Assembly (NCBI GenBank): GCA_032622095.1
Contig: CP136063.1
Span: 269,507,426 to 269,571,425 of the forward strand
DNA length: 64,000 bases
Direction of reading: 5' to 3'
From: Siphonodentalium dalli
Taxonomy: Eukaryota; Mollusca; Scaphopoda; Gadilida; Siphonodentaliidae
Part shown: positions 33,547 to 46,500 of the stretch, in pieces
Layout of the letters: every line of letters begins with the position of its first letter
How positions within the stretch are numbered: the first letter of the stretch is position 1
The notes under the pieces: generated by a model
Databases searched by the model: none
The model's input: only the letters and a program-made list of their open reading frames with translations
Told to the model about the DNA's origin: nothing
Position numbers and translations under genes: made by a program

Positions 33547-36247
33547 GTAGTACCCCGCCAGTACCCTGTACGGAACATCCTATAATTATTGTAGTATTGA
33601 ACTTAATGATCAACTTGGTGGTTGCTCCATTACGTGTCACGTGCGATGATATTATTATGTGACCAATATTACACCTGTCATCTCAATTGCGGGAGCAAAT
33701 AAATAGTCTCGCTGTGTTTTCCGCATGGGAAGGACTGATTGTAAATATAAATTCTAGCTGTACAAGTGCCCAACTTATTATGGGAGGAGGGGCTGAGACA
33801 TTGTGCCCAAATGTTGTAACATTCTATACTCATAGTTGTAACATAGTTTTTTTTGCAGAATACACCGGTATATACGGTACACACATATATACCTATAACA
33901 AAATAGATTAAATTAACCTTAAATAAATTTATGTATATGATGTAATTGGGCAGAAATGTGAAAATATTGTAATGTCCCTCTGAACTACCATTCACGTTGC
34001 CCGAATTTGACTAAAAATGTCTCCAATTTGCCCGATCTTGAGCTTTCAACTGTTTGGGTTGCTGAAGCCTTCCCAACCCCCTTGCCCGTACAGCTACGTA
34101 TCCATTTGTATTGCTGTACAGATACATGGCTAGTGGACAATGACATGGCTACCTCTAGGGTCTTTGTGACAGGGTTTCAAATATCCAACTGCACCCAATG
34201 GTCCGAACAAGCCAAAATTCCAAAATGATGCAAATTTAACAAGATGACGAACAATTGACAACAACAAACAACAATGACAACATGCAATGAAAAACAAACA
34301 ACCAGGGCTGAATTTAACTGACTTCGCATCACGACAAACACACCGCCTGACGAAAAATGACCGACGAATGGCGAGAATAACAATTAATGACGACAAACAA
34401 CCAACGAAGAAAAACAATCAAAAAAAAAAAACGACAGATGACAAAAGACTGCCGAACAAATGACAAGAATGATGATAAATACAAAACGACGATGAAAAAT
34501 GATTGACGACAAAGGATGGCGAAAAAGAAAAAACAAACACGATGTCGAACGATCGACGACGAAAAATATCTTTACGACAAACACATCAACCCAGGCCTGC
34601 AGGTTTCAAAAATATGTGTAGCCTATTTTTCGTTCGCCTGGTTTGTGCTCAGGAAACCCTAGTCGAAAAATGTACGGGATATAATGTGTAGTCAATGTTG
34701 GACTATAAGGCAACCCATACCATAGGTTTAATAGCAGAAGAGTTACACAAACTGTTATAACCACTACAACTGGTATTATTAACTACCTCACTAATGCGCA
34801 AATCATTGAACTACCGTAATAACCGATAATGTCTTGTTTTGGGACTTGATTGAGAAAAAATTCAAGGGAGAACTAGTTATCGGGAGACCTGCATTTATAA
34901 AACTTAAGCACGACCTGTTTTGTTCAGGGAATTTTCATTTTAGATAACATCCAGTCGAAATGAATGGTCGTTCGCCTCCAATGTGCAGGCCTGCCGACCG
35001 CCGAATGACAACAAACGACTGACAATAAACGACCGACAAACGATGAGGATGATAGTACACTAATCTGATTTATTAATATACCAATAACATGATTTGTAAG
35101 GCGTTATGGTTTATTAACGACCCGACATGAATTATTAACAGCCCGAGGGCCTAGGCCCGAGATGGAGTTAATCATTCCTGGAGGGCTGTTACGAAACTAA
35201 GGTTCCCGACAAACTCATGTTATTACTATTATTTCCACACCGTCCTCGTGTGATCACGTGATCGGCGACTTAACCGGCAGCATGCGTTAATGAAAACAAA
35301 GCTTCTTTAGCGCCCGCTTCTATTCACTTCACCTTAAAATTATGGAATCTTAACGTGCGGGTAAAATACTGTTAATCTACTAGAGCACACCCTCTAAAGT
35401 GGTGAAGAATAATAAGTAATAGCGTTAACGTTGGAATCAACAGAAATATATCTGCATGAATTTGAACTGAATACACCTGAACATGTATGATTGATCTTTT
35501 GCAATTTGAAAACAGAAAAAAATCTTTTTCAGTTCTAAAACAAATAATGATTTAATTAATGATAAGCAAATACCGGTGTAAACTTTGATCAGAGAACAAA
35601 CTCATTAATGCCTTCAGGCTCTAGTCCAGAGTGCAATAATCATGGCACAAACACAGTTACACACATGGTATCATAACATTGAATACACTTAATATTGAAC
35701 TGATTGCTCTTCGTGTACCTGTGGTATACAATAATCCATAAAATCCTCAAAAAAGCATACCAACAACATTCATTGTTGCAAATTTCATGAAACACAGGTC
35801 AATCACTCTTTGAATTTTTCAATTTCATGCCATGCCGGCCTTGACCTGTTAACCTTGTAGTGGATAAATCGTTGTGCACACGATAAAGTGTTTGTTGATT
35901 CCGGCTCTAAATAAAAGTTTAATGTCGCGTTTCTTCGTTGTTTCTCGGTGGATGTGAATGCGATTTGGTACATGTATGTGTGTCCGGATTGAGACATGGA
36001 TGATTGATTACCGTACATGCACATTCAATTTGTTTTTTAATTTATAAACTTCGCATAGAAGATTTGTTTACAATCGAGATGGCTAATCACAGACTGTGCC
36101 ACGGTAATATTTTACCGAATGCCATGTTATCAGACTAGAAAGGCTGTGATTAATCCTCGAATAATCTATTATTTTATTGAGTCTCCGAGTGACTCAGTGA
36201 GAACAATTAAAAAGTGATCATCGGCTGCAACATTTTCGAAACAGCAA
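33547..36247. other. Unassigned sequence with cryptically simple DNA
   Basis: No gene supported. From about 34240 to 34600, and again at 34985-35055, the sequence is dominated by degenerate GACGACAAA-like and AACAAACAA words. Long frames there are by-products of that composition. The piggyBac 5' terminus should lie near 35-36.2 kb, but no TTAA-flanked inverted repeat could be identified. Confidence 0.45.
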
Positions 36248-37894
36248 GTGATCGACATGTTAATGGGAGATGATAGCGATTTTAGCGGAGATTGCGGTTC
36301 CTCGTCATCAGAAGATTCAGACGACGATTACTCTGCCCCTGCTACCAGCGACAATGTGACCTCCATCGATGATAGCAGCTTGAATAATAAGCCGATTGGC
36401 TGGTCAAATAAACTTCGAAAGGTATCACTTCAGCCATTTACCCAAAGGACAGGGCCAGTTATACCAGATGAATTCGATACTGATACAGCAACAGCTTTGG
36501 AATATTTCAATTTGATGTCTCGCCATCGAAGTATGCCGAAATAGCCAGGCATACTAACAACTATGCCAAATGGGAAATGGAAGAAAAGGGCGAGACTGAT
36601 AAATACTGGACTGATATTTCGGAACTAGAACTTCGTGCGTGCATCGGTATGAACATCATGATGGGTGTGGATGACATTCCCCCGTACAAGCAGTACTGTT
36701 CACATGATGAGTTCATCGGAAACGCCGGCATCAGCAAAATTATGAATCGGCGCAGATTTGAAAAAATCACAGAATACTTCCACGTCAGTGACCGAGAGAG
36801 CGAACCTGCTAAAGGGACAGATTCGTACGATCCACTATATAACGTTCGCGACATCACCGACTCATCACTAACATCATTGAAATCGTGTTACTTGCCTTCG
36901 CAATATATCTCTGTCGACGAAGGAATGATAAAATGGACGGGACGTCTCTCCTACAAGCAATACATGCCGGCAAAACCAATAAAACGAGGGATCAAAATAT
37001 GGATGATGTGCGATGCCACCAATGCCTACCTGTTAAACTTTGAAGTATACTTCGGAAAGCATTATTCCAAACCGTCTGGAAAAGGTCTCGGGTATGATGT
37101 GGTTACGTCATTGTAATCGGATTTGTGTGACAAAAATTACTGTTTGTTCTTTGATCACTATTTTACGAGTGTGCAAGTCATGCAGGACTTACTAAACCAT
37201 GGGTTTTACTCGTGTGGCACCGCTAGGCAGAACAGGAAAGGATTCCCGAAGGATTTACAGCGACTGAAGAAAATGAATCGAGGTGACTATAAAACTAAGC
37301 AGGATGGCGAATTCTCACGGCAACGGTATGGCAGGACAAGAAACAAGTGTTCACCCTTAGCACGATGACTGACCCAACGACAGATATCATGGCTAATCGG
37401 CGCAATGGAAAAACAATTCTTGAAGTGACTCAGCCGATGAGCATATTCATGTATACAACAAGTACATGAATGGTGTTGACAAACATGATCAGTTGAGGAT
37501 GACGTATCTCCTCGGTCGCGAAGGAAAAAAAGCATGGAAATACATCTTCTGGTTTGTCGCCAATTCATCAATAGTTAAAAGTTTCATCTTGTTCAAAGAA
37601 ACATCAAAGAGACATAATTCTAAGAAGGTGTTCACGCATATGGATTTTAGGATTGAACTGGCTCATCAACTGATTGCAGGATATTCTTCTAGAAAACGCA
37701 AAGCACAAGAGCCACGTGCCCTCAATATATCACCAGAAAACTCAAACGGACACGTGTCCACACACATGGGACGCAAGAACCGATGTGGGGTTCATCTGAA
37801 CTCAAAAGAAAGAAAAGAAACTGTATTTGGTTGCAAACACTGCAATGTTCATCTATGTAAGGGCGGTTGCCATTTCAAGTATCATTGTAGTTGA
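36248..37894 (+). pseudogene. piggyBac-family transposase, broken
   Basis: An acidic N-terminus is followed by the DDE core: SVDEGMIKWTGRLSYKQYMP with the first Asp, then FFDHYFTSVQVMQ where the family has the second Asp. Next comes NGVDKHDQLR..GREGKKAWKY with the third Asp region, and a C-terminal Cys-rich finger (GCKHCNVHLCKGGC). These are piggyBac hallmarks; the family cuts and pastes at TTAA. The gene is dead: a 1-nt deletion near 36515-36530, an in-frame TAA at 37114-37116, a frameshift near 37316 and another near 37440. All parts otherwise align end to end. No TTAA-flanked termini were found. Confidence 0.92.
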
Positions 37895-40200
37895 ACGTTC
37901 CGAACAATTAACTGGATTATGGTTATGAGACATATAGTGCATGGACATCACAGATAACCCAATGTGTATCGACTGTATATTGCTATACTCAGTTAACATT
38001 CAAACTATCCAATTATATTAATTGTTCACGCAACACATTTCATGATATAATTTCAAATTTGGTGAATTGCACGATTTGACTCAGTTATAATTTCAAACCA
38101 AATTATAACATTCAAAAACGAATATATTGCGAAATATTTTTAAAGATACGGGCGGCGTTCGCGGTGGGGATGGTGTTAAAACCACCATAAACAGAAGGCA
38201 TAGTAAGATATGGACAGACTTTGTTCTTATACCAATCAGCAATATGGCATAAACAGTATGTTATTGTCAATTTGTTCCCATTTGTTATGTAAACAAAAGC
38301 AAAAATATTACGTTTCATTGCTTTTGTTTAGATATGGATAGGACACACATAAAGGGCGTTATTTGTTACTGTTTTCCTGATATGGAAATAGTAAAGAGCG
38401 TTTATTTAACTGTTGTATGAATAACCAATAGAATTTCGGTCTGTTATGTTATTTACGTACTCCATTGTACGCCTTCACGACAATACACTATGTACGCGCT
38501 GATTATTTTTGGCATATTAGTTGAACTGTATATACATGTATGTTGGCGTTCATTGTGTTGATGGCGATTTGAACAAATATAAATATTTCTGCAACGGATG
38601 CCGCCCGTGACTTTAATAATGGTTGCATTAGTTGAAAATCGACTATAACCAAGATCGCCATTTGCGTCGTTTAGAAACACCAGCGCAGTTATTATTATAT
38701 TTTTCAAAAATATATATGTTCTTGAATGTTTTTGTTTTATCAAATCGCTCTAGTTGTCCAATCACCGTGAAAATTAAAACTTTAGAAAAATAACGGTACT
38801 TTTTCGTAACGGAATCAGTTTGCACCACAATTTTCTCAAACATGTTTGGTGTTTGAGTAAAAGGAAAGATCTATATCAATACAATGTGTACATTGTGCGG
38901 TCCTTTTTCAGATAATGTTGGTATATGTTTCTGATGTTTCTGACGTATGTGATAAAATAGAGTGTATTCGTACACCTATATACCGGTATATGGATTGTTT
39001 CAAATTTCTCTTATATTATATAATGCTAAATTTTAAATGGTGATGCCATACAGTGTTTGCACGAAGATGAACTTCTAAGCACGACTTGTTATATAATAGG
39101 TGTTTTTGAAGTCGAAATCAAAGTTGATATTGAGTAATTACACTACTGGAAGCACATCTCATTAAATTGTTTTCAAAATAGCGTTAATTTGTCATTAATT
39201 CATTAAAATTCATTAAAATAGGTCATTAATACTTGTTATTCATACATTTAATAACATCATTAAAATGGACTTAACTCTTTTCTTTTAATGCTAGATTAAT
39301 GACTACAATCATTAAAAACCCTGCGACGAACATTGAATTTTTTAAGTGTTCTTGATATCCAATTAAATTATGTATCGAACAACAATTGAGGACATTAATT
39401 TATTTTCTTTAAGGATTAAATTATTTTTGATAGCCTTAATTTACGCATACGCAAAATTGTAAGGGCATTAAGATATGTTTGCATTAATTTTTATTTAAGT
39501 GTTCTTAATATCCAATTAAATTATGTACCCAACAACAAGTGAGGGCATTAATTTATTTTCTTTAAGGATTAAATTATTTTTGAGAGCCTTAATTACCGTA
39601 TAGGTATAATTGTAAGGACATTCAGATATTTTTGCATTAAATTGTTTTGTTTTGGTAAAAATAAGCACATTAACACCTATTCATGATCAAACTTGCAAAA
39701 ATTTAATGCGATATAATATATATATATATTCCCCACTCATGTCATGCTATTAAATTAAGTGAGCTTTTGTAATTCTTTCACAGACAAACTAGTGTTGTAT
39801 ATCACAATTTTATAATTCAATATCAATTTCTTGATAAATATGATTTAGTGCTGCTCGCTTCACAATCATAATGCTAAAACATCAACTTAAGATATCGGTT
39901 CAAATCCGACAATAATAGCGAATTCGGAAAGTATTCCATAACACAAATTCCCACATTAAATTCAGACTAAAGTAAATAACCGGACCTACATTCTGATACA
40001 TTCCCCTTTGAAGAAACAACCTTGCAAAATACAGGCGGGCATTATATTACGCTACACAATAACAAGCTGATATTTCGACGGTTATCGGCATGGAATGGGG
40101 TGAGGAAGCAAAGTCGCATATGGCACTATTTACAGCGAACTACGCGAAACGAAATAGTCCTCTCTCGTCCCTTTTCTCAATCATAAGACAGACTGGATAG
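37895..40200. other. Unassigned, AT-rich, with an ATTAA-rich tandem repeat
   Basis: No gene supported. Within it, 39336-39650 is a two-copy tandem repeat of about 153 bp (TTCTTTAAGGATTAAATTATT at about 39405 and 39558; GTTCTTGATATCC and GTTCTTAATATCC). The surrounding 39150-39670 is enriched in CATTAAT words. A B-box-like GGTTCAAATCC at about 39897 lacks tRNA structure. Confidence 0.5.
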
Positions 40201-40500
40201 TTGTGCTTTTCGCCCCGCCTCTCGAGTTGTCGGTTCCGCCCTGCAGACTAGGATTGAGCAGCCAATCTCTATGTTGGCGGCTAAGTTCATTCACTCCCCC
40301 ATAGCGACTATGCAATTACAGAGAGTTCGTCTTTATCAGCATTTATATTAAGATGACTTTACGCGGATTTGACAGACCACTTCATCCTAAATGAAAACTG
40401 ACTGTGTAAACGCAATTCGTAAAATTTGAAACTGATTTATCACCAATCTGTCTGTCGAATGGAAATGGAAGAGGACCCGTTTTCCACAGAGGATATGTAA
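40201..40500 (+). promoter_or_regulatory. Weak candidate promoter and first exon
   Basis: This stretch is locally GC-rich compared with its surroundings. It has a GC-box-like CCCCGCC (40213-40219) and a CCAAT-box-like AGCCAATCT (40260-40268). A short frame, MEMEEDPFSTEDM, starts at 40459, and its end overlaps a possible splice donor (GTAACT at about 40497). It could be the 5' end of a host gene, but no downstream exon was recognised. Confidence 0.2.
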
Positions 40501-41509
40501 CTTAAAGTGGGGCCCGAATTATTGGAGGCGTCGTGCGATATTTTTGCTTCGAAATTGCCTCATGTTTGGGGATAGCGTACCGTTTGCCGTGTTTAAAGAG
40601 TGAAAAGTAAAGGTGACTTGAGGTTTAACCCACTTCGGTTGGTGTCTGAAGGGCCAATCTGACAATTCAGGTCCATAATGTAGAAATTGGGTGCACAACG
40701 AATGTGGGAGGAGGCATTGAAAATGCACGGTAAAATATTTGGTGTAGTGCAACCTATAAGCCGTTTCTTGACCCTCATGTGCATGTGCACAAATTAGGGT
40801 ACATATGACGGCCTAAAATTCCTTAAATCGACATGTAGTTTGCAATCAAATCGAAAAAATAAATTTTCGATATGCCGGTTATCATCATCATAATATGAAA
40901 ATATAGTATGTGTGGAATGTGTCACGTTAAAATGAGCACCGGAGGATCATGTTCCTATTTTTCAGATGCCATGAAAACGGTAGGCATTTTTGTGCATGTT
41001 TTCTCCGTTACCAACCCGAAAAGGTAGCATATGGTTACGTGCAGTCCATTTAAACATGTGGCAACAGTTTTATATTGTCAGAATCAATACACAATGGTGG
41101 CTATAGTCACATGCATGCAATTTTATAAAATACTCATGATTCTAACTGTCACTAGCCATATATTTAGTGTCAATGGGTACCCGTATATCTTAGGATTACC
41201 ATGCAATTAAAAATTCATTCCGAATCGAACACTCTCTATCACTCTATATGGTTTATAAACAGACAAAATTGGCCAATTTCTTATGTGGGGATATATACGT
41301 TTTCGAAAACAAGACATGTGGAAAATATTGATGTGGCGTTTGTGATATGCGACACACATATATTACAGTGGGCGTGGTAACGGAGAAAACACATTTTGGG
41401 TCTTTATGTTCCTAAATATTGCGAATCGTTGATACACACTAAATTTTGAATTATGTGACACAAACGTGTTCGGTTGAATTTCTAACTTCGCTGGAAACAT
41501 ATTAACTAT
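40501..41509. other. Unassigned spacer
   Basis: I see no supported gene or repeat between the weak promoter candidate and the 152-bp duplication. Confidence 0.4.
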
Positions 41510-41813
41510 TATTTGAAACTACATGCATGCAGTCCCATGTACTTTGAATGTGTATGTGTTTCCAGTAAACCCATATCATTGATCTATGCTGGTGCACACA
41601 CTTATGTGCATCTAAAAATAAGACCTGCATAATCATGGCATTCAATTTTATTTAATTACATTATTTGAAACTACATGCATGCAGTCCCATGTACTTTGAA
41701 TGTGTATGTGTTTCCAGTAAACCCATATCATTGATCTATGCTGGTGCACACAATTCTGTGCATCTAAAAATAAGACCTGCATAATCATGGCATTCAATTT
41801 TATTTAATTACAT
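41510..41813 (+). repeat. Near-identical 152-bp tandem duplication
   Basis: The unit starting ACATGCATGCAGTCCCATGT at 41521 recurs at 41673. The two copies differ only at a few bases (CACTTATGTG versus CAATTCTGTG), so the duplication is recent. Confidence 0.95.
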
Positions 41814-42382
41814 AAATATAAGAATGTGTTAATATATGTCGAACAAGGAATACCTGACAATTCAAATGCCCGATGTAATATTAGCATGGACATGATTGTA
41901 ACGGAGAAAAAACCTATATATAGTTATATACGACATGTATGCAAGTTTATGAATGAGGAATATTTTGCTATACTCAAACCGGTTTTGGACAAGCTTCCAA
42001 AACAAGACAGTCAATGACTGTGTGGTCGCTCACCAGACTGCAAAGAATGATAAGACTGGGACTCTGGAGATCACAACAGTCAGAACTTTTCATAATCACT
42101 TTAAAAGAAGTAGATCTAAACAGGATATGTGGCAAGGGAGACTTCACGTATGTATATTGGTGAAAATCCACATTGAAATTACCAACTGTACACTACTGAT
42201 CACCCCCTCCTCCAGCTCAACAAGTCCCCTCCCGACCGGGCTTCAGACTCCCAAGTCTTAGGTTGGAATTTCACAACCGACAATTCGAAATTAATTTTAA
42301 ATAGCTAGTAGCCTTCAATTAATTCCTGCCTATATAAATCAATATAATAAATGTCATCGTTACTAGTGTCATCACATTGAGT

Positions 42383-42873
42383 CTATATGTCTAAACATGA
42401 CAAACACGTGAAATTATCACCGTTGTCAAAGACACCGTAATCCTCTCCGCAACATTCATGAAACCACTTGCCACAATCTGAGCACAACACCCATTCGTCG
42501 CGTTTACTGGGGTCGAGTGGATCATCATAAACCCATCCTCACTTCCCACAAGGGTACGCATTTTGACAGTTATTTTCCGCAGTCTTTTTTAAAGCTCGCT
42601 TGCCTTTGATGACCGTGGACCATTATAGACTCGCGAACATGTGGTGCAGACATCGTTGTAAACTTCCAATTGCATTTCAGTTCGGATTCACCATTTGAAG
42701 CTAGAAACTTTAAACAATTGGCGCAGAAACATGACGTTTCTCTGGTAGCGGTGCCGTTTGCGTGTTTGGTAGGAATAACCGCGTGTACCTTGAGTGTTCT
42801 AGGAACGGGTAGGACATCGGGAAAACCAATTACATGGCGCTTTCCTTGAGGTGAATAAATGCGACATTAACCT
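42383..42873 (-). pseudogene. Relic coding region ending in a PHD-like zinc finger
   Basis: On the minus strand the first frame reads RIYSPQGKRHVIGFPDVL, then VPRTLKVHAVIPT, then RETSCFCANCLKF and so on. It stops at TAA after KKDCGK. One base offset away, the text continues as ENNCQNAYPCGK, TGA, GWVYDDPLDPS, DEWVLCSDCGKWFHECC and TCLSCLDI, followed by the stop at 42383-42385. The Cys/His spacing (C-x2-C, H-x2-C, C-x2-C) is that of a PHD-type finger, as found at the C-terminus of some transposon-encoded and chromatin proteins. One frameshift and one internal stop make it a pseudogene. The parent gene was not identified, and a transposon origin is likely but inferred. Confidence 0.6.
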
Positions 42874-43164
42874 TGGTCATACAAGTGAGATAATTACATA
42901 GCACTTGTATAATATAGTAACGGATTACTCAAGTTTCTGAGCTCATCAAATCGGATACCCAATAACGGACATCCCCAAAACAGCCAATTTTGTCACTCAA
43001 ACCTCCCATTTGTGAAATATAAGGAAGCCAACCAGATTTTTCTATGTGATATATATCTGCCATAAGACACCTGTTTAATGATATGTTGCCATTGAGATGG
43101 CGGTCGGGACATGCATGAGATACAACCCTCGGACACGTATTTGCCATTTTTGCGCTATAAGGAA

Positions 43165-43480
43165 TTTTGGGCCATATATATATGACCCGTGTGAACACAT
43201 ATTTGAAGGTATGTACTAGGTAAGTCTCCACATTATATATCTCTGCGACTAATTTCTATGAAATGGCTTTTCTGGTCTCATTTTAACCTCTTCTGCCACA
43301 CATTTATTTATACGGCGATTATATGTTTAACAGAGATTCCACTGGTATCGGGCCCTCCGATGTGCACAAAGTAGGGCACATAATTATACGACGCGGGTGA
43401 ACACATATTTGAAGGTGCGTGTATGTCCCCACAATATAGATCTTTCAGATTAATTTCGATAAAATAGCTTAACTAAGTTT
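43165..43480 (+). repeat. ~200-bp satellite, about two units
   Basis: Phrases GTGAACACATATTTGAAGG, CCACACATTTAT, TATACGGCGATTATATG and GGGCCCTCCG recur. They match the longer array at 50760-51590. Confidence 0.8.
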
Positions 43481-43539
43481 AGGGTGCATTTACACTGCTA
43501 CAGAATTGTACACAGATCTACACGCAGACCAGTGCGAAC

Positions 43540-46500
43540 GGGTTGATATAGATATAGATATAGATAATGACAAAAATTAATTCTGAGCACAAAAAAGGGT
43601 TTTTAATGGGTGATTATAATATTGACTTGTTGAAATTCGGATTACACGTGAAAACAAATGAATTTATTAACTCGTTTTTTGCTGATGGGTTTCTACCAAC
43701 CATTCTTAGACCGACGAGAGTTACCACATATACTGCCACATTGATAGATCAAATACTTACTAATGACCCCTTGATGAGCTTCCAATCGGGTATTGTCATA
43801 ACCGATGTCAGTGACCATTTTGGTATATTTTATCGGGAAAAGGCAATTCTCCACAGTCATCAACAGTTAGGAACACAATTACAGAGGAGCTTCTGTGAAG
43901 ATAATGTATCATGTTTTAAACGTATATTGTCTTCGACAAATTATGACTCTGTGTTACATGCATCTACTCCTGATGGGTCGTATGACTCATTCATGAATCT
44001 GTTTTTAAAAGGTTATGATGTTGCCTTTCCTCTCAGAGTAGTACAAATCAAACGAAAACACATAAAACTAAAGCCTTGGATGACCGGTGGGCTCCTTAAA
44101 TCGTCTTTGCACAAAGATAAATTATATAGAAAGAAATTGAAGAACCCCACTGACGGTAATATTGAACTATATAAGGAGTATTGCAGATATTTTAATCGAA
44201 TTAAAAGATACAGCAAACGGACATACTATGAGAATATTCTGAACTCTTGTAGATCTGACATGAAAAAAACTTGGAACATATTACGCGAAGTCATTCAAAA
44301 GAGCATTAAGAAACCGCAATACCCCCACATTTTTGTGATTGAAGGGAAACCTATCCACAATAAACAACAAGTGTCTGAATAATTTAACAAATTCTTCTCA
44401 ACAATCGGCGAACGCGAAGCAGATAAAATATCGACTAACTCTAATATGGATTTCTCAAGCTATCTTGGCCAACCTGAAATTAGAAGTATGTTCGTGCGGC
44501 CCACCACCGTAGAAGAATTGGGTTATATTGTTAACAAAATGAAGAATAAACAAAGCAAAGATAACAAGGGGATTTCAGCAGGTTTATTGAAACAAATTTT
44601 TGAGGAAATTTCAATACCTCTATGTCATATAATAAATAAATCATTAGAGGCAGGCATTGTTCCAAAAGAGATGAAAATAGCTAGAGTTATTCCTCTATTT
44701 AAATCCAATGAAAGAAATTTGATTCAAAATTATCGTCCAATTAGTATTCTTCCCACATTTTCTAAAATCCTAGAGAAAGTGGTATGTAACAGGTTAGTGG
44801 AATTTTTCCATGATAAATTCTATAAAGAACAATATGGCTTCCGGAGAGGCCATTCTACAGTTCACCCAATAATCCGACTTCTTAACGACATTGTGATTAA
44901 TAATGACAAGAAATCAAAAGATTGTACATTAACAACTTTTATTGACTTCTCAAAAGCTTTCGATACCATAAATCACGATATACTATTATCTAAACTTGAA
45001 TTTTATGGAGTTCGAGGCAATATAAAACATTGGTTCGAGAGTTACTTAAGAGATAGAGTGCAATATGTAGATTTAGACGGTTGTGTATCAAGTGAAATCC
45101 ATATTACAACTGGTGTCCCTCAGGGATATATCTTAGGCCCTTTACTTTTTCTTATCTATGTGAATGACATGCACCGGAGTACATCATTATCCCTTTTATC
45201 ATTTGCAGATGATACCACTGTATATGCGTCTCATCATAATTTAGATTTACTTTTTAAGCGCACAAATATTCAACTTGAATTACTCAATCAATGGTGCAAG
45301 GCAAACAAACTGTCATTAAATGCCAAGAAAACCAAATATATTTTATTTCAACCAACTGGTGGAAACTATAATTGCACGAAACATACTCTACAGATAAATG
45401 GTCAAATAATTGAAAGAATAGGAAGCAACTGCAAAGAAAAATCCTTCAAATTCCTTGGTATTCATCTGGACGAAAATTTAACATTCAACAATCACACAGC
45501 TTTAATTGCAACAAGAATGTCTAGAGCTCTATATGCAATTAACAGAGTTAAACACATTCTTCCAGAAAGGAATTTACGACAGTTGTATTACAGTCTAATT
45601 CATAGTCACCTAACATATGGCATAGAAATTTGGGGAAATTCGAATACGTTTAATAAATTAATAGTATTGCAGAAAAAGGCAATTCGCATTATACATAATA
45701 AAAGATATAACAGCCACACCGATCCACTCTTTAAAAAAAGTAATATACTAAAAGCTCACGATCTTTATAAATTACGCACCTATCAATTCATGAATGATTG
45801 GTTCTGCAACCAACTACCTATCTCATTTCAGAACACTTATCGCATATACCACAACCCAACAATGGTAACAAGACAAAGTGGCAAATTAGGTGGAACAAAA
45901 TCTAGAACATCCTTCACCGAAAACCTCCCTTACCATATCTTCCCGAAACTTTGGAAAGAACTAGATACATCTTTACAGTTAGTTTTACCACGTTCCAAAT
46001 TTAAACGAGACGTATCTGAAGATATCATAAGCAGCTATCTTGACAGTGTTCTTTGTAAAAACCTATACTGTTTCGACTGTTATCCGTTCATGGATGAATC
46101 AACTATATATATGTAAGAATTGTTAAGTGAATCCAACGCATGTACGCCCATTATGTGTGAAGAATACAACTATATCATCAGTCTTTTATTATACCAAAAT
46201 TTATATTATATATCATAATTGAACGATATTTTACTGTATTGCCACTTAGGCTATGGAAAAAACTAAACCACAAAAGTATCGTTGTCTACACTACTATAGA
46301 TAAAAAAAACTTGTATCACCATTATATGCTGTCATTTGGGATCAGAGTCGGAATATAATTATCTAAGTTTGGGAGTGTGCAGGAAGACGACCAGTAGGTC
46401 ATGCCATCTCCCAGTAATATATACTATATTTTGTTTGATTTTTGTATTATACATTATCATGTTTGTTATATATTACTAAATAAAATTGAATTGAATTGAA
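43540..46500 (+). mobile_element. 5'-truncated L2/CR1-like non-LTR retrotransposon
   Basis: It contains the C-terminal part of the EEP endonuclease, a full reverse transcriptase, a ~380-bp 3' untranslated region and a (TTGAA)n-type tail at about 46486-46500. The front half of the endonuclease is missing, as expected from incomplete reverse transcription. A GATATA microsatellite sits at the 5' breakpoint. No convincing target duplication was found. RT motifs and the tail place it in the L2/CR1/Daphne/Crack neighbourhood of the Jockey superfamily, but the exact clade is uncertain. Confidence 0.88.
43567..46116 (+). pseudogene. LINE ORF2: endonuclease C-terminus and reverse transcriptase
   Basis: Upstream of 44382 the frame shows MGDYNIDLLK, TLIDQILTND and VSDHFGIFY of the EEP endonuclease. 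After a single TAA (44380-44382) the same frame continues as FNKFFSTIG. It then reads through the RT motifs NYRPISILPTFSKILE, YGFRRGHST, FIDFSKAFDTINHDIL (motif A Asp), TGVPQGYILGPLLF (motif B; Tyr where Ser is usual), SFADDTTVYAS (catalytic FADD) and GIHLDENLTF. The stop replaces a residue before FNKFF, consistent with a CAA to TAA change. Apart from that codon and the 5' truncation, the frame is intact over 2.5 kb, so insertion was fairly recent. Confidence 0.92.

Noticed and set aside
33678-34691. Several 60-105 codon frames between the foldback element and the simple-sequence tract
   Set aside because: They have no motifs, lie on overlapping opposite strands, and partly derive from GACAAACAA-type low-complexity DNA.
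36248-37894. Domesticated piggyBac gene
   Set aside because: An in-frame stop and three frameshifts exclude a functional product.
39840-39930. Possible tRNA around GGTTCAAATCC
   Set aside because: The B-box-like word is good, but no acceptor or anticodon stem can be folded around it.
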